Shown one piece after another: positions 1 to 8,113 of a stretch of 64,000 nucleotides of DNA. Source of the DNA: Streptomyces sp. NK08204 (GTDB lineage Bacteria > Actinomycetota > Actinomycetes > Streptomycetales > Streptomycetaceae); the NCBI RefSeq assembly GCF_020400585.1, contig NZ_JAINVF010000016.1, forward strand, positions 62,001-126,000. The letters are read 5' to 3'. Position 1 is the stretch's first letter; the number at the start of each line of letters is the position of its first letter. Made by a program: the position numbers and the translations under genes. Below the pieces are notes generated by a model that was not told the DNA's origin, did not search any database, and worked only from the letters and a program-made list of their open reading frames with translations.

Positions 1-426
1 CAGTCCCTGCGCAAGAAGGACGACGGCCTGAAGCTGGGCGCCGACCACTACTACGCCACCAGCGACCCGAAGACCTTCGACGAACTGCGTGGCACCTTCG
101 ACCTGATCATCTCGACGGTGTCGGCCCCCATGGACTTCGGTGCGCTCCTGTCCCTGCTCAAGGCGGAGGGCGCGCTGGTGAACGTGGGCGCCCCCGAGGA
201 ACCTGTCTCCCTCAACCTCTTCTCGGTGATCGGCGGTCGTAAGACCCTCGCCGGCTCCATGATCGGCGGCATTCGCGAGACCCAGGAGATGCTGGACTTC
301 TGCGCGGAGCACGGCATCGGCGCGGAGATCGAACTGATCGACGCGGAGCAGATCAACGAGGCGTACGAGCGGGTCCTGTCCAGCGACGTCCGCTACCGCT
401 TCGTGATCGACACGGCGACGATCTGA
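1..426 (+). CDS. Zinc-type alcohol dehydrogenase, C-terminal part (cut by window edge)
   Basis: The reading frame is open from the first base and ends in TGA, giving about 141 residues. The sequence matches the C-terminal half of medium-chain zinc alcohol dehydrogenases of the cinnamyl/YahK type. The coenzyme domain tail carries FDLIISTVSA followed by the LVNVGAPEEPVSLN strand. The segment MIGGIRETQEMLDFCAEHGI is typical of this subgroup, and it ends in a short catalytic-domain return (YRFVIDT). The family reduces or oxidises aldehydes and alcohols with NADP(H). The catalytic zinc ligands and the Rossmann glycine motif lie upstream of the window and cannot be checked, so the substrate is unknown. 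Confidence 0.85.
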   Translation, partial: QSLRKKDDGLKLGADHYYATSDPKTFDELRGTFDLIISTVSAPMDFGALLSLLKAEGALVNVGAPEEPVSLNLFSVIGGRKTLAGSMIGGIRETQEMLDFCAEHGIGAEIELIDAEQINEAYERVLSSDVRYRFVIDTATI

Positions 427-526
427 CCCTCACCCGCCCCGGCAGCCGCACCGGCCGCCGGCAGCCGTGAGCACCACCGCACCTGCCGGCGCCGAACAGC
501 GGCGGGTGTGGTGGTGCGCTGCGCCC

Positions 527-1267
527 CTACGCGACCGGGAAATCCTGGCCCGCGCGGTACGCCCGCACGTACACGCCCCCCTGGCGTTCCTCCCCGCCGG
601 GCCGTACAACGTGAACACGCCCGAGCCCCGTCACCCGGGCCCTGGTGCCGGCCACCTCCAGCAGGGTGTTCTCGTCCACGGCGACTCCGTACGGCATGTC
701 CCCGCGCCCGACCGCCGCGACGAGCCGCGCCAGTGTCCCCCACTGGGCGGCGTGGACATCGACACCGAACGGTACGAGCCCCAGCCCGGCCCGTACCTCG
801 ACCTCGGCCAGGTCCTCGCCGGTCTCCTCCGGACACACCGCAACCCCGTCCAGCAGCCACCCGCCGACCACGGCCCGCCGGGCGGCGAGTGCGGCGCCGG
901 CGGAGAAGCCCGCGTACGGCACACCGCGCTCGGCGAGCAGCTCCGGCAGCCGTTCCAGGCACCCGGCGAACGCCTCCTGGTAGGCCGGGGTGAGTCCGCC
1001 GCACACCAGCAGCCCGTCGATCCCGTCGAGCGCCCGATCCGGTTCGAACCGCCCGCCGAGCGGCACGAGCAGCGGCTCGGGCGCACGCGTCGCACCGGCC
1101 TTGCTCAGCGCTCCCGCATACCGCTCGAACTGCGCGGCCCCGTCCCCCTCGTCCACGATCACACACCCGATCCGCGCGCCGCTCCCACCTGCGGCCCGCA
1201 GAAACGGCTCGTACAGCTCGGCGGCGTCCCACCCACCACCGACCAAGAACACCTGACGCTCGTGCAC
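527..1267 (-). CDS. Peptidase S51 family (dipeptidase E / cyanophycinase-like) protein
   Basis: This 246-residue protein has the class I glutamine-amidotransferase-like fold of family S51. It has an N-terminal QVFLVGGGWD strand, a CGGLTP loop near residues 89-94, and a nucleophile elbow GFSAGA with the likely catalytic Ser at about 122. Relatives hydrolyse Asp-containing peptides or act as cyanophycinases; the substrate here cannot be told. I chose the GTG at 1267 because GGAGG sits seven bases upstream and the family motif begins directly after it. The frame stays open further upstream, but those codons are the tail of the decayed Shedu-like gene and low-complexity Arg/Gly/Ala residues. The gene converges on the alcohol dehydrogenase. 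Confidence 0.75.
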   Translation of the reverse strand: MHERQVFLVGGGWDAAELYEPFLRAAGGSGARIGCVIVDEGDGAAQFERYAGALSKAGATRAPEPLLVPLGGRFEPDRALDGIDGLLVCGGLTPAYQEAFAGCLERLPELLAERGVPYAGFSAGAALAARRAVVGGWLLDGVAVCPEETGEDLAEVEVRAGLGLVPFGVDVHAAQWGTLARLVAAVGRGDMPYGVAVDENTLLEVAGTRARVTGLGRVHVVRPGGEERQGGVYVRAYRAGQDFPVA

Positions 1268-1435
1268 CCTCGCTCCTCCCCGACGCGCCCCCGCGCGGAA
1301 CGGCGACTGTACGACGCGAGCCCCGCCCTCGTCGCCCGATTTCTGCCGCCCACCACCCGCGCCGACTGCCGGATGCGGGCGGGACGCCGCCGTGCAGGGG
1401 TGCTGTCGGCTGCGCCGCAGGGCGGGACGGTTCAC

Positions 1436-2518
1436 GAGTGCGCTTGCCCGGCGAGTCTCGATGCCGAGTTCGTCCCGGATACGGAGCCGGTGTTCGTCCA
1501 GGCCGACCAGCTAGTTCACGGCTTGGCTCACAGCGTCGTGCACTTCAGACGTCGGGACCCAGCATCCCCGGTGTTTCTTGACGAGGGAGCCACGCAGGCC
1601 CATGGACAGCTTCAGCTCGACGATGTGGAGGGTGCCGTCCCCGCGGATCCGAGGGATGTCCATTTCGTCTCCCGGAACCAGGCGGCGCCGTACCGCCTGG
1701 CTTGCGAACTGGCCGCCGAGGATCCAGTGCTGACCGTCCAGGGCGCGTTGCAGGTCCGATTCGTTCGCTCGGGATCCTCCACCACCTTGCACAGTGCCTT
1801 GAGGTCGTGCCTGCGCCGCTGGACCTCTGCGGCTCGCAGCAGCAGCCGACCCTCGTTGTCCGCCGCCAGGACCGCCAGGACCGCCAGGGAGCCGGGGGAC
1901 ATCACGATGCGGCGGGCAGCTTGCTCCGGGTCTTCCAGGCCGACCCGCTCGAGGACGACCTGCTCGAGCCATGCGGCGACCTCGGCACTGCCACGAAGGA
2001 TCCGGTACCGTCCCGGCCGCTCTGCGACTGTTGCAGATACGCGCGTCGCCGCCGACAGCCCCCACATGGGCGAGCAGCTCGCTCGGGCTCGACTCAGGAT
2101 GCTGATTCAGGTAGTCGTTGCCGAGTTGCGCGAAGAACTTCAGAATCGCGGAGAGCGACCTTGCAAGATAGTCCTGGTGAGAGCTCAACGACGCTGTCGG
2201 TCGCTGAAACAGCCGGTATCGCTCCTCGAACTCGGGCCGCAGGATCCGCCCTTCGGCATAGTCCAGTGAGTCCTGCACCAGTCGCACGACCTGCCACTCA
2301 TCCGCAGTCGCCGCCGTGGACCGTACGTGCTGCAGCAGGCCGATGAGCAGTTTCCCGTCCCTGCGGTTACGGCTGCGCCCACCGGTCATGTGCATGCACG
2401 CTGCTTCGAGCGCGTCCTTGACCCGGGGATCCACGACATGCTCCGCGAGGCACTCCAGCTGCAGTTGCAGCGCAAAATCAGACCTCACATCCACGGCGTG
2501 GATTGTGATGTGCGGCAC
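1436..2518 (-). pseudogene. Decayed Shedu-like (DUF4263) defence nuclease
   Basis: The reading starts near a GTG at 2518 (VPHITIHAVDVRSDF) and runs into a helical N-terminal domain. After about 160 codons the sense switches to the +1 frame near the G run around 2055-2060 (RYRILRGSAEVAAWLEQ). It switches back near 1770-1785, where KVVED is followed in the other frame by ANESDLQRALDGQHWILGG. The C-terminal nuclease region is clear: DEMDIPRIRGDG then IVELK, matching the D...ExK core of DUF4263/SduA. A TAG at 1511-1513 then replaces an expected Tyr (AVN-stop), and the family sequence continues in frame as LVGLDEHRLRIRDELGIETR before ending abruptly. Two frame changes, a nonsense codon and a lost tail make this a pseudogene unless the frame changes are assembly errors. 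No good ribosome site precedes the GTG. Confidence 0.75.
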
Positions 2519-2642
2519 TGACAATGGGGCAGGCGCATGTAAGCGCGGTCGTGGCCGCGGATCGCAGGCATCGCCATGCTGCGGTCCCAGCCGGCCGTGT
2601 TCGGACCGGTCACCTCCGACCCGGCCGCCTCGTCTCCGACCC

Positions 2643-2662
2643 AAGTCATTGTCGAATGACTT
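2643..2662. promoter_or_regulatory. Perfect inverted repeat upstream of the prenyltransferase gene
   Basis: AAGTCATT and AATGACTT flank a GTCG spacer, forming a perfect 8-bp palindrome about 100 bp before the start codon at 2762. It is AT-rich in a GC-rich genome, which suits a repressor or activator site. The binding protein is unknown and no regulator gene lies next to it. Confidence 0.45.
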
Positions 2663-2700
2663 CACTTCCGCGGCCCTAGCGAGAATATTGTGCCCCGAGT

Positions 2701-2716
2701 TACGGTCTGGACCGTA
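2701..2716. promoter_or_regulatory. Second perfect palindrome, directly before the prenyltransferase start
   Basis: TACGGTC-TG-GACCGTA is a perfect inverted repeat 46 bases upstream of the ATG at 2762, between an AT-rich stretch (GAGAATATTGTG) and the ribosome site. The position suits an operator overlapping the transcription start. It could instead be a 5' leader hairpin. Confidence 0.45.
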
Positions 2717-2761
2717 GGGCTCTTCGTCCATAGAAATGCGAAAAATCTCAACGGGGGTATT

Positions 2762-3667
2762 ATGTCCGGAATAACCGGTGCGGAAGACCTGTATTCGGCT
2801 ATAGAGGAGTCGGCCGAGCTGTTGGGCGTGGACTGCTCGCGCGACAAGGTCTGGCCTGTCCTGACGGCGTACGAAGACGCGCTCGCGGATGCTGTGATCG
2901 CTTTCAGGGCGGGGACCGGTACGCGCCACGCGGGGGATCTCGACTGCCGCTTCACGATGGCCCCGGGTGAAATCGACCCGTACAAGCAGGCTCTGTCGAC
3001 GGGCTTGCTGACGGACACCGACCACCCCGTCGGTGTCCTGCTCTCGGACATCGAGGAACGGTGTCCTGTCGGGGCCTACGCCATTGACTTCGGGGTCGTG
3101 GGCGGCTTCAAGAAGACCTGGCTGTTCTTCTCTCCGGAGAATATGCAGGAGCTGTCGAAGCTTGCCGAGATTCCGTCCATGCCGCGCAGCCTGGCCGAGA
3201 ATCTCGACACCTTCGCCCGTCACGGCCTGGACGGCGAGGTGAGCCTGATCGGAATCGATTACCGGCACCGAACGGTGAACCTGTACTTCAGCAAGCCGCC
3301 CGCTGAATGTTTCGAGCAGAAGACCATCCTGTCGATGCACAGCGAAATGGGTCTCCCGGATCCGACCCAGCAGCTGCTGGAGTTCGGCCAGGAGGCATTC
3401 GGAATCTATGCGACCTTGAGCTGGGATTCCCCGAAGGTCGAGCGGATGTGCTACGCCAGAATGACCCAGGACCTGACGGAACTTCCCATTCCGGTCGACT
3501 TCGAAATTGAGAAGTTCTCGAAAAAGGTGCCGTGTGCCGATGGCGAACGCAGGTTCGTCTACGCCATCGCCGCGTCTTCCAAGGGCGAATACCACAAGGT
3601 CCAGTCGTACTACCGGTGGCGGCCTCAGATGCTGAAGCAGATGCTGATCGACCCCGCTGCCGGCTGA
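2762..3667 (+). CDS. ABBA-fold aromatic prenyltransferase (NphB/CloQ family)
   Basis: The 301-residue protein aligns along its whole length with NphB-type soluble prenyltransferases. These transfer a prenyl group from a diphosphate donor to an aromatic acceptor inside an ABBA beta/alpha barrel. Family landmarks are the N-terminal EDLYSAIEESAELLGV, ARDK-like CSRDKVWPVL, VGGFKKTWLFF, AEIPSMPRSLAENLDTFARHG, the RTVNLYF strand, and C-terminal EYHKVQSYYRW. The length equals the family norm. The ATG at 2762 is preceded by ACGGGGGT. An upstream in-frame GTG-type extension is rejected because it lacks family similarity. No polyketide, terpene or phenazine genes adjoin it, so acceptor and donor are unknown. 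Codon use is slightly less GC-rich than in its neighbours, consistent with acquired DNA. Confidence 0.85.
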   Translation: MSGITGAEDLYSAIEESAELLGVDCSRDKVWPVLTAYEDALADAVIAFRAGTGTRHAGDLDCRFTMAPGEIDPYKQALSTGLLTDTDHPVGVLLSDIEERCPVGAYAIDFGVVGGFKKTWLFFSPENMQELSKLAEIPSMPRSLAENLDTFARHGLDGEVSLIGIDYRHRTVNLYFSKPPAECFEQKTILSMHSEMGLPDPTQQLLEFGQEAFGIYATLSWDSPKVERMCYARMTQDLTELPIPVDFEIEKFSKKVPCADGERRFVYAIAASSKGEYHKVQSYYRWRPQMLKQMLIDPAAG

Positions 3668-3984
3668 CGTACTCCGGGCGAGCCCGAACTGACCGCGCAG
3701 GCCGGCGGTCCTCCGTCGCTGCCGGTTCGGGCGAGGCGACGCATCCCGCCCCGCCCGGCCGGCGGCCCTGTCCGGCGTCCGCCCTGGCGTAGTGGCCGTT
3801 CGAGCGCTTCCCGGGCATCCGCCGCTGGACGAACTCCGCGGCCGACGCCCGGTAGGTCGGCCATGCGGCCGATTCGGTGCACCAAGGGCCCCGTCGGGCC
3901 GGGAGCGGGGCCGGCCGCAGCGGGCCGACTGGTGCGAGGACGTCCGCAAGGGCAGGCGGAATCCCGGCCAGGTGTGCCCTCGGG
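3668..3984. other. Gene-free stretch, possible coding remnant
   Basis: No complete gene is seen between the prenyltransferase and the convergent membrane protein gene. On the minus strand around 3780-3890 one frame (…PTYRASAAEFVQRRMPGK…) has strongly GC-biased third codon positions. It may be the relic of a lost gene that I do not recognise. Confidence 0.3.
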
Positions 3985-5103
3985 TCAGCCGGGCAGCGTC
4001 GCCGGGCTGCCGCCGTTCGCCTCGTAACCGGCCACGGCCAGCGCGCGGTAGAGCGCGAACTCGGCGGCCGGGTCGGCGGACAGGGTCCAGGGGAGCGCGC
4101 CGACGTGACCGTCGACGTGTATCAGCTCGCGCATGGCCTCCGTCCAGCTCTCGGCCCGTACCAGGAAGAAGACCAGCAGATGGCGCACGTGCGCGAGCAT
4201 CGGGTCGTCGGGGCGGGCGGCGTGCACCGCGTGCAGTGCGCCGTGGATCGCCCTGGTGACGACCTCGCTCTGGTAGAAGCCCGCGACCAGGTTGACCTCG
4301 GGAAGGTGCTCGAACACCGCGAACAGCGGCAGCGCGGCGAGCAGCGAGCCCTGCGGTGCACGGGCCGCCGCGCTCTCGGCGAAGGAGTACGCCAGCTCAC
4401 GTGAGCCGTGCCACTTCTCGCACCAGTAGTGCAGCGCCGCCAGATGCGCACCCATGTGGTTCGGCGCGCGGTCGAGGATCTTCAGCCACAGCTGCTCGAA
4501 CTCCGGCCGGGGGTAGGCGAGGGCACGGGCGACGGACAGCTCGACGATGTACGGAACCGGGTCGCCGGGGGCCAGCAGCGCCGCCTGGCCGCACGCCTCC
4601 CGGGCCTCCTCCATGATGATCCGGAAGTCCTCCGTGCCGGGTCGTGACGTCCGCCAGGCCTGCTGCACCAGGAACTCGGCGTGCACGGCCGCGCCGCCCG
4701 CGTCCCTGGGCTGCTCGACCCGCCACACCCTGAGCCACTGGCCCCCCGGCGTCTCGTGCACCCCGCCCGGCCGCTGCTGCAGCTCCAGGGCCGCGGCACC
4801 GGCGAAGGCCTGCACGCGCTGCCAGCGCAGCTCCCCTTCGCTCTCCGTACCGGCCAGCAGCTGGGCCGCCGCGCGGTAGTCATGCGTGCGCTCCACCAGT
4901 TCCAGGACGTCCAGCAGGTCCTGGTCCGGGCCGGGCATGCGCACGTCCAGCTCCTCCTGGCGCAGGAAGCCGTAGTCGGCCGGGTCGGCGGCATCGGGGT
5001 GATCGGGCGTGACCTGCTCGATCAGCCCGCGCCTGCGCCGGATGACCGGAAGCAGCACGAAACTCAGCATGAGCAGCGCCATCAGCAGCCAGAGAATCAC
5101 CAT
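3985..5103 (-). CDS. Membrane-anchored hypothetical protein
   Basis: The 372-residue protein begins with one hydrophobic helix (VILWLLMALLMLSFVLLPVI) followed by a positive RRRR stretch. This predicts an N-terminal anchor with the bulk in the cytoplasm. The rest is alpha-helical with tetratricopeptide-like spacing, including a WLKILDRAPNHMGAHLAALHYW segment, but I cannot assign named repeats. Conserved Trp and His residues suggest a structured domain. It converges on the prenyltransferase patch and is divergent from metB, with 166 bp between the two starts. I recognise it only as a conserved type of Streptomyces protein of unknown function. Confidence 0.7.
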   Translation of the reverse strand: MVILWLLMALLMLSFVLLPVIRRRRGLIEQVTPDHPDAADPADYGFLRQEELDVRMPGPDQDLLDVLELVERTHDYRAAAQLLAGTESEGELRWQRVQAFAGAAALELQQRPGGVHETPGGQWLRVWRVEQPRDAGGAAVHAEFLVQQAWRTSRPGTEDFRIIMEEAREACGQAALLAPGDPVPYIVELSVARALAYPRPEFEQLWLKILDRAPNHMGAHLAALHYWCEKWHGSRELAYSFAESAAARAPQGSLLAALPLFAVFEHLPEVNLVAGFYQSEVVTRAIHGALHAVHAARPDDPMLAHVRHLLVFFLVRAESWTEAMRELIHVDGHVGALPWTLSADPAAEFALYRALAVAGYEANGGSPATLPG

Positions 5104-5269
5104 GCCTCAAGCGAACCAGACGCCGCCGACAAATGGCCAACCCCCCTCCTGGCGCCTGTGGAAAACTTCCGGCCGGCTCATGACAGGCATATGCGGCCGC
5201 CTCCGCACGGCCCGGACGAGACCCTCATCCGTACGTCATCATCCGGCCAGGCGCACTACGCTCGGTGCA

Positions 5270-6424
5270 ATGAGCGACACTCATGACAGCCAGCACTTCG
5301 AGACCCTCGCGATCCATGCGGGCAACACCGCGGATCCCCTCACCGGCGCGGTCGTCCCGCCCATCTACCAGGTCTCGACCTACAAGCAGGACGGCGTCGG
5401 CGGGCTGCGCGGCGGCTACGAGTACAGCCGCAGCGCCAACCCGACCCGCACCGCCCTGGAGGAGAACCTCGCCGCGCTGGAGGGCGGCAGGCGCGGGCTC
5501 GCGTTCGCGTCCGGCCTGGCGGCCGAGGACACCCTGCTGCGGACGCTGCTCACTCCCGGCGACCACGTGGTGATCCCCAACGACGCCTACGGCGGCACCT
5601 TCCGCCTCTTCGCCAAGGTCGTCAGCCGGTGGGGCGTGGAGTGGTCCGTGGCCGACACCAGCGACCCGGCCTCCTTGCGCGCCGCGATCACCCCGAAGAC
5701 CAAGGCCGTATGGGTGGAGACCCCCTCCAACCCGCTGCTCGGCATCACCGACATCGCCGCCGTCGCTCAGATCGCCCATGAAGCGGGGGCCAAGCTCGTC
5801 GTCGACAACACCTTCGCGACTCCCTACCTCCAGCAGCCGCTGGCGCTCGGCGCCGACGTCGTCGTGCACTCCCTGACCAAGTACATGGGCGGCCACTCGG
5901 ACGTGGTCGGCGGTGCGCTGATCGTCTCCGACCAGGCGCTGGGCGAGGAACTGGCCTATCACCAGAACGCGATGGGCGCCGTCGCCGGCCCCTTCGACTC
6001 CTGGCTGGTGCTGCGCGGCACCAAGACCCTCGCCGTGCGCATGGACCGGCACAGCGAGAACGCCACGAAGATCGCCGACATGCTGACCCGGCACCCGCGC
6101 GTGACGCGCGTCCTCTACCCGGGCCTGCCGGACCACCCCGGCCACGAGGTCGCCGCCAAGCAGATGAAGGCGTTCGGCGGCATGGTGTCCTTCCGGGTCG
6201 AGGGCGGCGAAGAGGCCGCCGTCGAGGTGTGCAACCGTGCCAAGGTGTTCACCCTCGGCGAGTCGCTGGGCGGTGTCGAGTCCCTCATCGAGCACCCGGG
6301 CCGCATGACGCACGCCTCCGCCGCCGGCTCCGCCCTGGAGGTCCCCGCCGACCTGGTGCGCCTGTCCGTGGGCATCGAGAACGTCGACGATCTGCTGGAG
6401 GACCTCCAGCAGGCCCTGGGCTAG
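5270..6424 (+). CDS. metB: Cystathionine gamma-synthase
   Basis: This 384-residue enzyme is of the Cys/Met metabolism PLP family. It joins an activated homoserine ester with cysteine to give cystathionine, in methionine synthesis. Visible features are the ETLAIHAGN start, YEYSRSANPTR (phosphate loop of the neighbouring subunit), the aspartate in VVDNTFATPYLQQP, and the PLP lysine in HSLTKYMGGHSDVVGG. The C-terminal ESLGGVESLIEHPGRMTHAS completes the active site. The ATG at 5270 starts the family similarity, and upstream in-frame residues do not belong. In actinomycetes the same enzyme can act as a gamma-lyase, so the direction in vivo is not certain from sequence. Confidence 0.9.
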   Translation: MSDTHDSQHFETLAIHAGNTADPLTGAVVPPIYQVSTYKQDGVGGLRGGYEYSRSANPTRTALEENLAALEGGRRGLAFASGLAAEDTLLRTLLTPGDHVVIPNDAYGGTFRLFAKVVSRWGVEWSVADTSDPASLRAAITPKTKAVWVETPSNPLLGITDIAAVAQIAHEAGAKLVVDNTFATPYLQQPLALGADVVVHSLTKYMGGHSDVVGGALIVSDQALGEELAYHQNAMGAVAGPFDSWLVLRGTKTLAVRMDRHSENATKIADMLTRHPRVTRVLYPGLPDHPGHEVAAKQMKAFGGMVSFRVEGGEEAAVEVCNRAKVFTLGESLGGVESLIEHPGRMTHASAAGSALEVPADLVRLSVGIENVDDLLEDLQQALG

Positions 6425-6461
6425 CAGAACTGGCCGGCGGGCCCCCGGCTGGCAGAACCTG

Positions 6462-6516
6462 GCCGGCGGGCCCTGCGCCGGCCTGACCCGGTCCGGTGGG
6501 CGCAGGGCCCGCCGGC
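6462..6516. terminator. Long bidirectional hairpin terminator after metB
   Basis: GCCGGCGGGCCCTGCGCC (6462-6479) pairs with 6499-6516 in a perfect 18-bp stem. It separates metB from the convergent small membrane protein gene. Just upstream, GCAGAAC(C)TGGCCGGCGGGCC occurs twice (from 6424 and 6452) as a direct repeat. Confidence 0.75.
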
Positions 6517-6519
6517 CCG

Positions 6520-6768
6520 TCACCAGCTGGTGACGACCGGCGTCGTCTGCGAGGGCCGCTCCGCCCACGGGCGCGCGTTCGCCGCCCACACGGCGAACAC
6601 CACCACGGCGGCGCACAGCAGCAGCCACAGCGACCAGCCAGCCAGCCGTCGGCGCCGCAGCAGACGGGTGCCGCGGCGCACCACCTCCGCGTACAGATCA
6701 GGCGGCACCGGCGGTGGCGTCCGCTCCATGAGCCGCCGTGCGGCGGCCTCCCGCTCGGTCCGGTTCAC
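6520..6768 (-). CDS. Small single-pass membrane protein, partner of ECF-like sigma factor
   Basis: An 82-residue protein from GTG at 6768, which has GGGGAGGG just upstream. It has a basic cytoplasmic N-terminus (PPDLYAEVVRRGTRLLRRRR), one transmembrane helix (WSLWLLLCAAVVVFAVWAA) and a short outer tail. It starts 25 bp after the sigma-like gene ends, so the two are likely cotranscribed. The layout resembles a sigma/anti-sigma pair, but no zinc anti-sigma (HxxxCxxC) motif is present, so the anti-sigma role is only inference. Confidence 0.6.
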   Translation of the reverse strand: MNRTEREAAARRLMERTPPPVPPDLYAEVVRRGTRLLRRRRLAGWSLWLLLCAAVVVFAVWAANARPWAERPSQTTPVVTSW

Positions 6769-6793
6769 CGGGCCCTCCCCGTGTGCCGTGGGC

Positions 6794-7297
6794 TCATGAC
6801 GGCGCGACCTTCCTGCCCACCGCGCGCGGTGCGGGCGGCCGTACGGGATGCAGCAGCGTGGCGGTCGCGCGGTCGCAGACGGTGTGCACACGCTCCACGG
6901 TCAGTCCCAGCAGAGCCGCCGCCTGGTCCGCGGCGACGCCCTCGTACAGCCGCAGCACCACGATGAGCCGCTCCAGGGGGTCGAGGACGGCGAGCGGGCC
7001 GCCCGGGTGCGGGCGGGCACGGCCGAAGGCGCCGTACTGCTGCCACATTCCGCGCGCGAAGCGCGTGGCCAGGTACCGGCGGGCGCAGTCGTAGGGGTCC
7101 TCGCCGCGCAGCCGGTCCCAGCGGGCGTACGTGTGGGCGAGAGCCAGCGCCAGCAGGCGCCGCGCGCGCGGGTTGTCGTCCGGCGCCTCCCCGGTGAGCA
7201 GCGTGGCGGCATGCAGCAGCCGCCCTGCCGCGCCCGCGACGAACGCCTCGAACTCCCGGGCCCGACGGGCCCCACGCAATGCCTGCCGATCACGCAC
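6794..7297 (-). CDS. Divergent ECF sigma factor-like protein (SigE family)
   Basis: This 167-residue protein has the layout of the actinobacterial SigE-type ECF family. FEAFVAGAAGRLLHAATLL corresponds to the region 2 start. HTYARWDRLRGEDPYDCARRYLATRF corresponds to regions 2.3-2.4. LDPLERLIVVLRLYEGVAADQAAALLGL is the sigma4 helix-turn-helix. The usual acidic region 2 motif (AEDLVQ-like) is replaced by NPRARRLLA, so promoter melting may be altered. The GTG at 7297 has GGGGGAGG seven bases upstream. It is followed by a small membrane protein likely in the same operon. It may be a specialised or degenerate sigma factor. Confidence 0.6.
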   Translation of the reverse strand: MRDRQALRGARRAREFEAFVAGAAGRLLHAATLLTGEAPDDNPRARRLLALALAHTYARWDRLRGEDPYDCARRYLATRFARGMWQQYGAFGRARPHPGGPLAVLDPLERLIVVLRLYEGVAADQAAALLGLTVERVHTVCDRATATLLHPVRPPAPRAVGRKVAPS

Positions 7298-7442
7298 CGC
7301 GCCTCCCCCTCGACGGGGCCCTGCCCGGTACCGGCCAGGCGGACCGCGCACGACGCAGGACCTGGTCTCATATGAGGCCAGCCGCGGCCCCGGGTCAAGG
7401 GTCCGGGCCCCGCCGCATCCGCGGAAGCGGGCCGCGGGGGCT

Positions 7443-7967
7443 TCAGGAAGCCGGCGTCCGCTCCGCCGGCGGCAGGCCCTGCACCGCTGTCCGCGCGGAG
7501 AGCGCGTTGTTGAAGCGCGTCAGGAGCGTGCAGAACTGCTCGCGCTCCTCCGGCAACCAGTCGTGCGTCAGCTCGGCCATCAACTGGCGCCTGGAAGAGC
7601 GCACTTCCTCAAGCCGGGACAGGCCGCGCGGCGACAGCTGAAGAACCACCGCGCGTCCGTCTTCCGGGTGCGAGGTGCGCTTGACGAGCCCTGTGTCGAC
7701 CAGGGGAGCCACCTGCCGGGTGACCGTGGAGGAGTCGATGCCCATGCTCGCGGCGAGTGCCTTGACGCCCATCGGGCCTTCGTCGTCGAGGCGGTTGAGC
7801 AGCAGGTACGCGGCGCGGTCCATGGAGGTGCGCACCTGTCCGACACCGCCGAGCCGGGTCTGTTCGGCACGGCGCGCAAACACCGCCACCTCGTGCTGGA
7901 GGGTGTCGAGGAGACCGGTGTCACCGACGGTCGTCATGTCCATCGACATGTCAGGTGTTGTGGGCAT
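7443..7967 (-). CDS. MarR-family transcriptional regulator
   Basis: A 174-residue winged-helix regulator. MDRAAYLLLNRLDDEGPMGVKALAASMGIDSSTVTRQVAPL gives the MarR helix-turn-helix, and TSHPEDGRAVVLQLSPRGLSRLEEV forms the wing with the conserved DGR. The C-terminal helices would form the dimer. Two starts are possible, ATG 7967 and ATG 7949; neither has a strong Shine-Dalgarno site, so the N-terminus is uncertain. It is transcribed away from the threonine deaminase gene across a 146-bp gap. Ligand and target are unknown; local control of the deaminase or the nearby exporter is possible but not shown. Confidence 0.8.
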   Translation of the reverse strand: MPTTPDMSMDMTTVGDTGLLDTLQHEVAVFARRAEQTRLGGVGQVRTSMDRAAYLLLNRLDDEGPMGVKALAASMGIDSSTVTRQVAPLVDTGLVKRTSHPEDGRAVVLQLSPRGLSRLEEVRSSRRQLMAELTHDWLPEEREQFCTLLTRFNNALSARTAVQGLPPAERTPAS

Positions 7968-8113
7968 GGCCGGAGGCTCGCTTCATGAAGGAAGGTGCTG
8001 GGTTGGGGGACAGGTTACGCGGCTCGGGGCCGGGCCGTACCGGCGCTGCGCGAACCGGTCTCGGAGGATGGTCGGTACCGCCGTCCGTCACCGTGAACTG
8101 CGAGACTTGAGTC

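Noticed and set aside
1511..3949. A minus-strand open frame of over 800 codons antisense to the prenyltransferase
   Set aside because: Only its last third carries Shedu-like sequence; the rest mirrors the prenyltransferase gene and has no family similarity or ribosome site.
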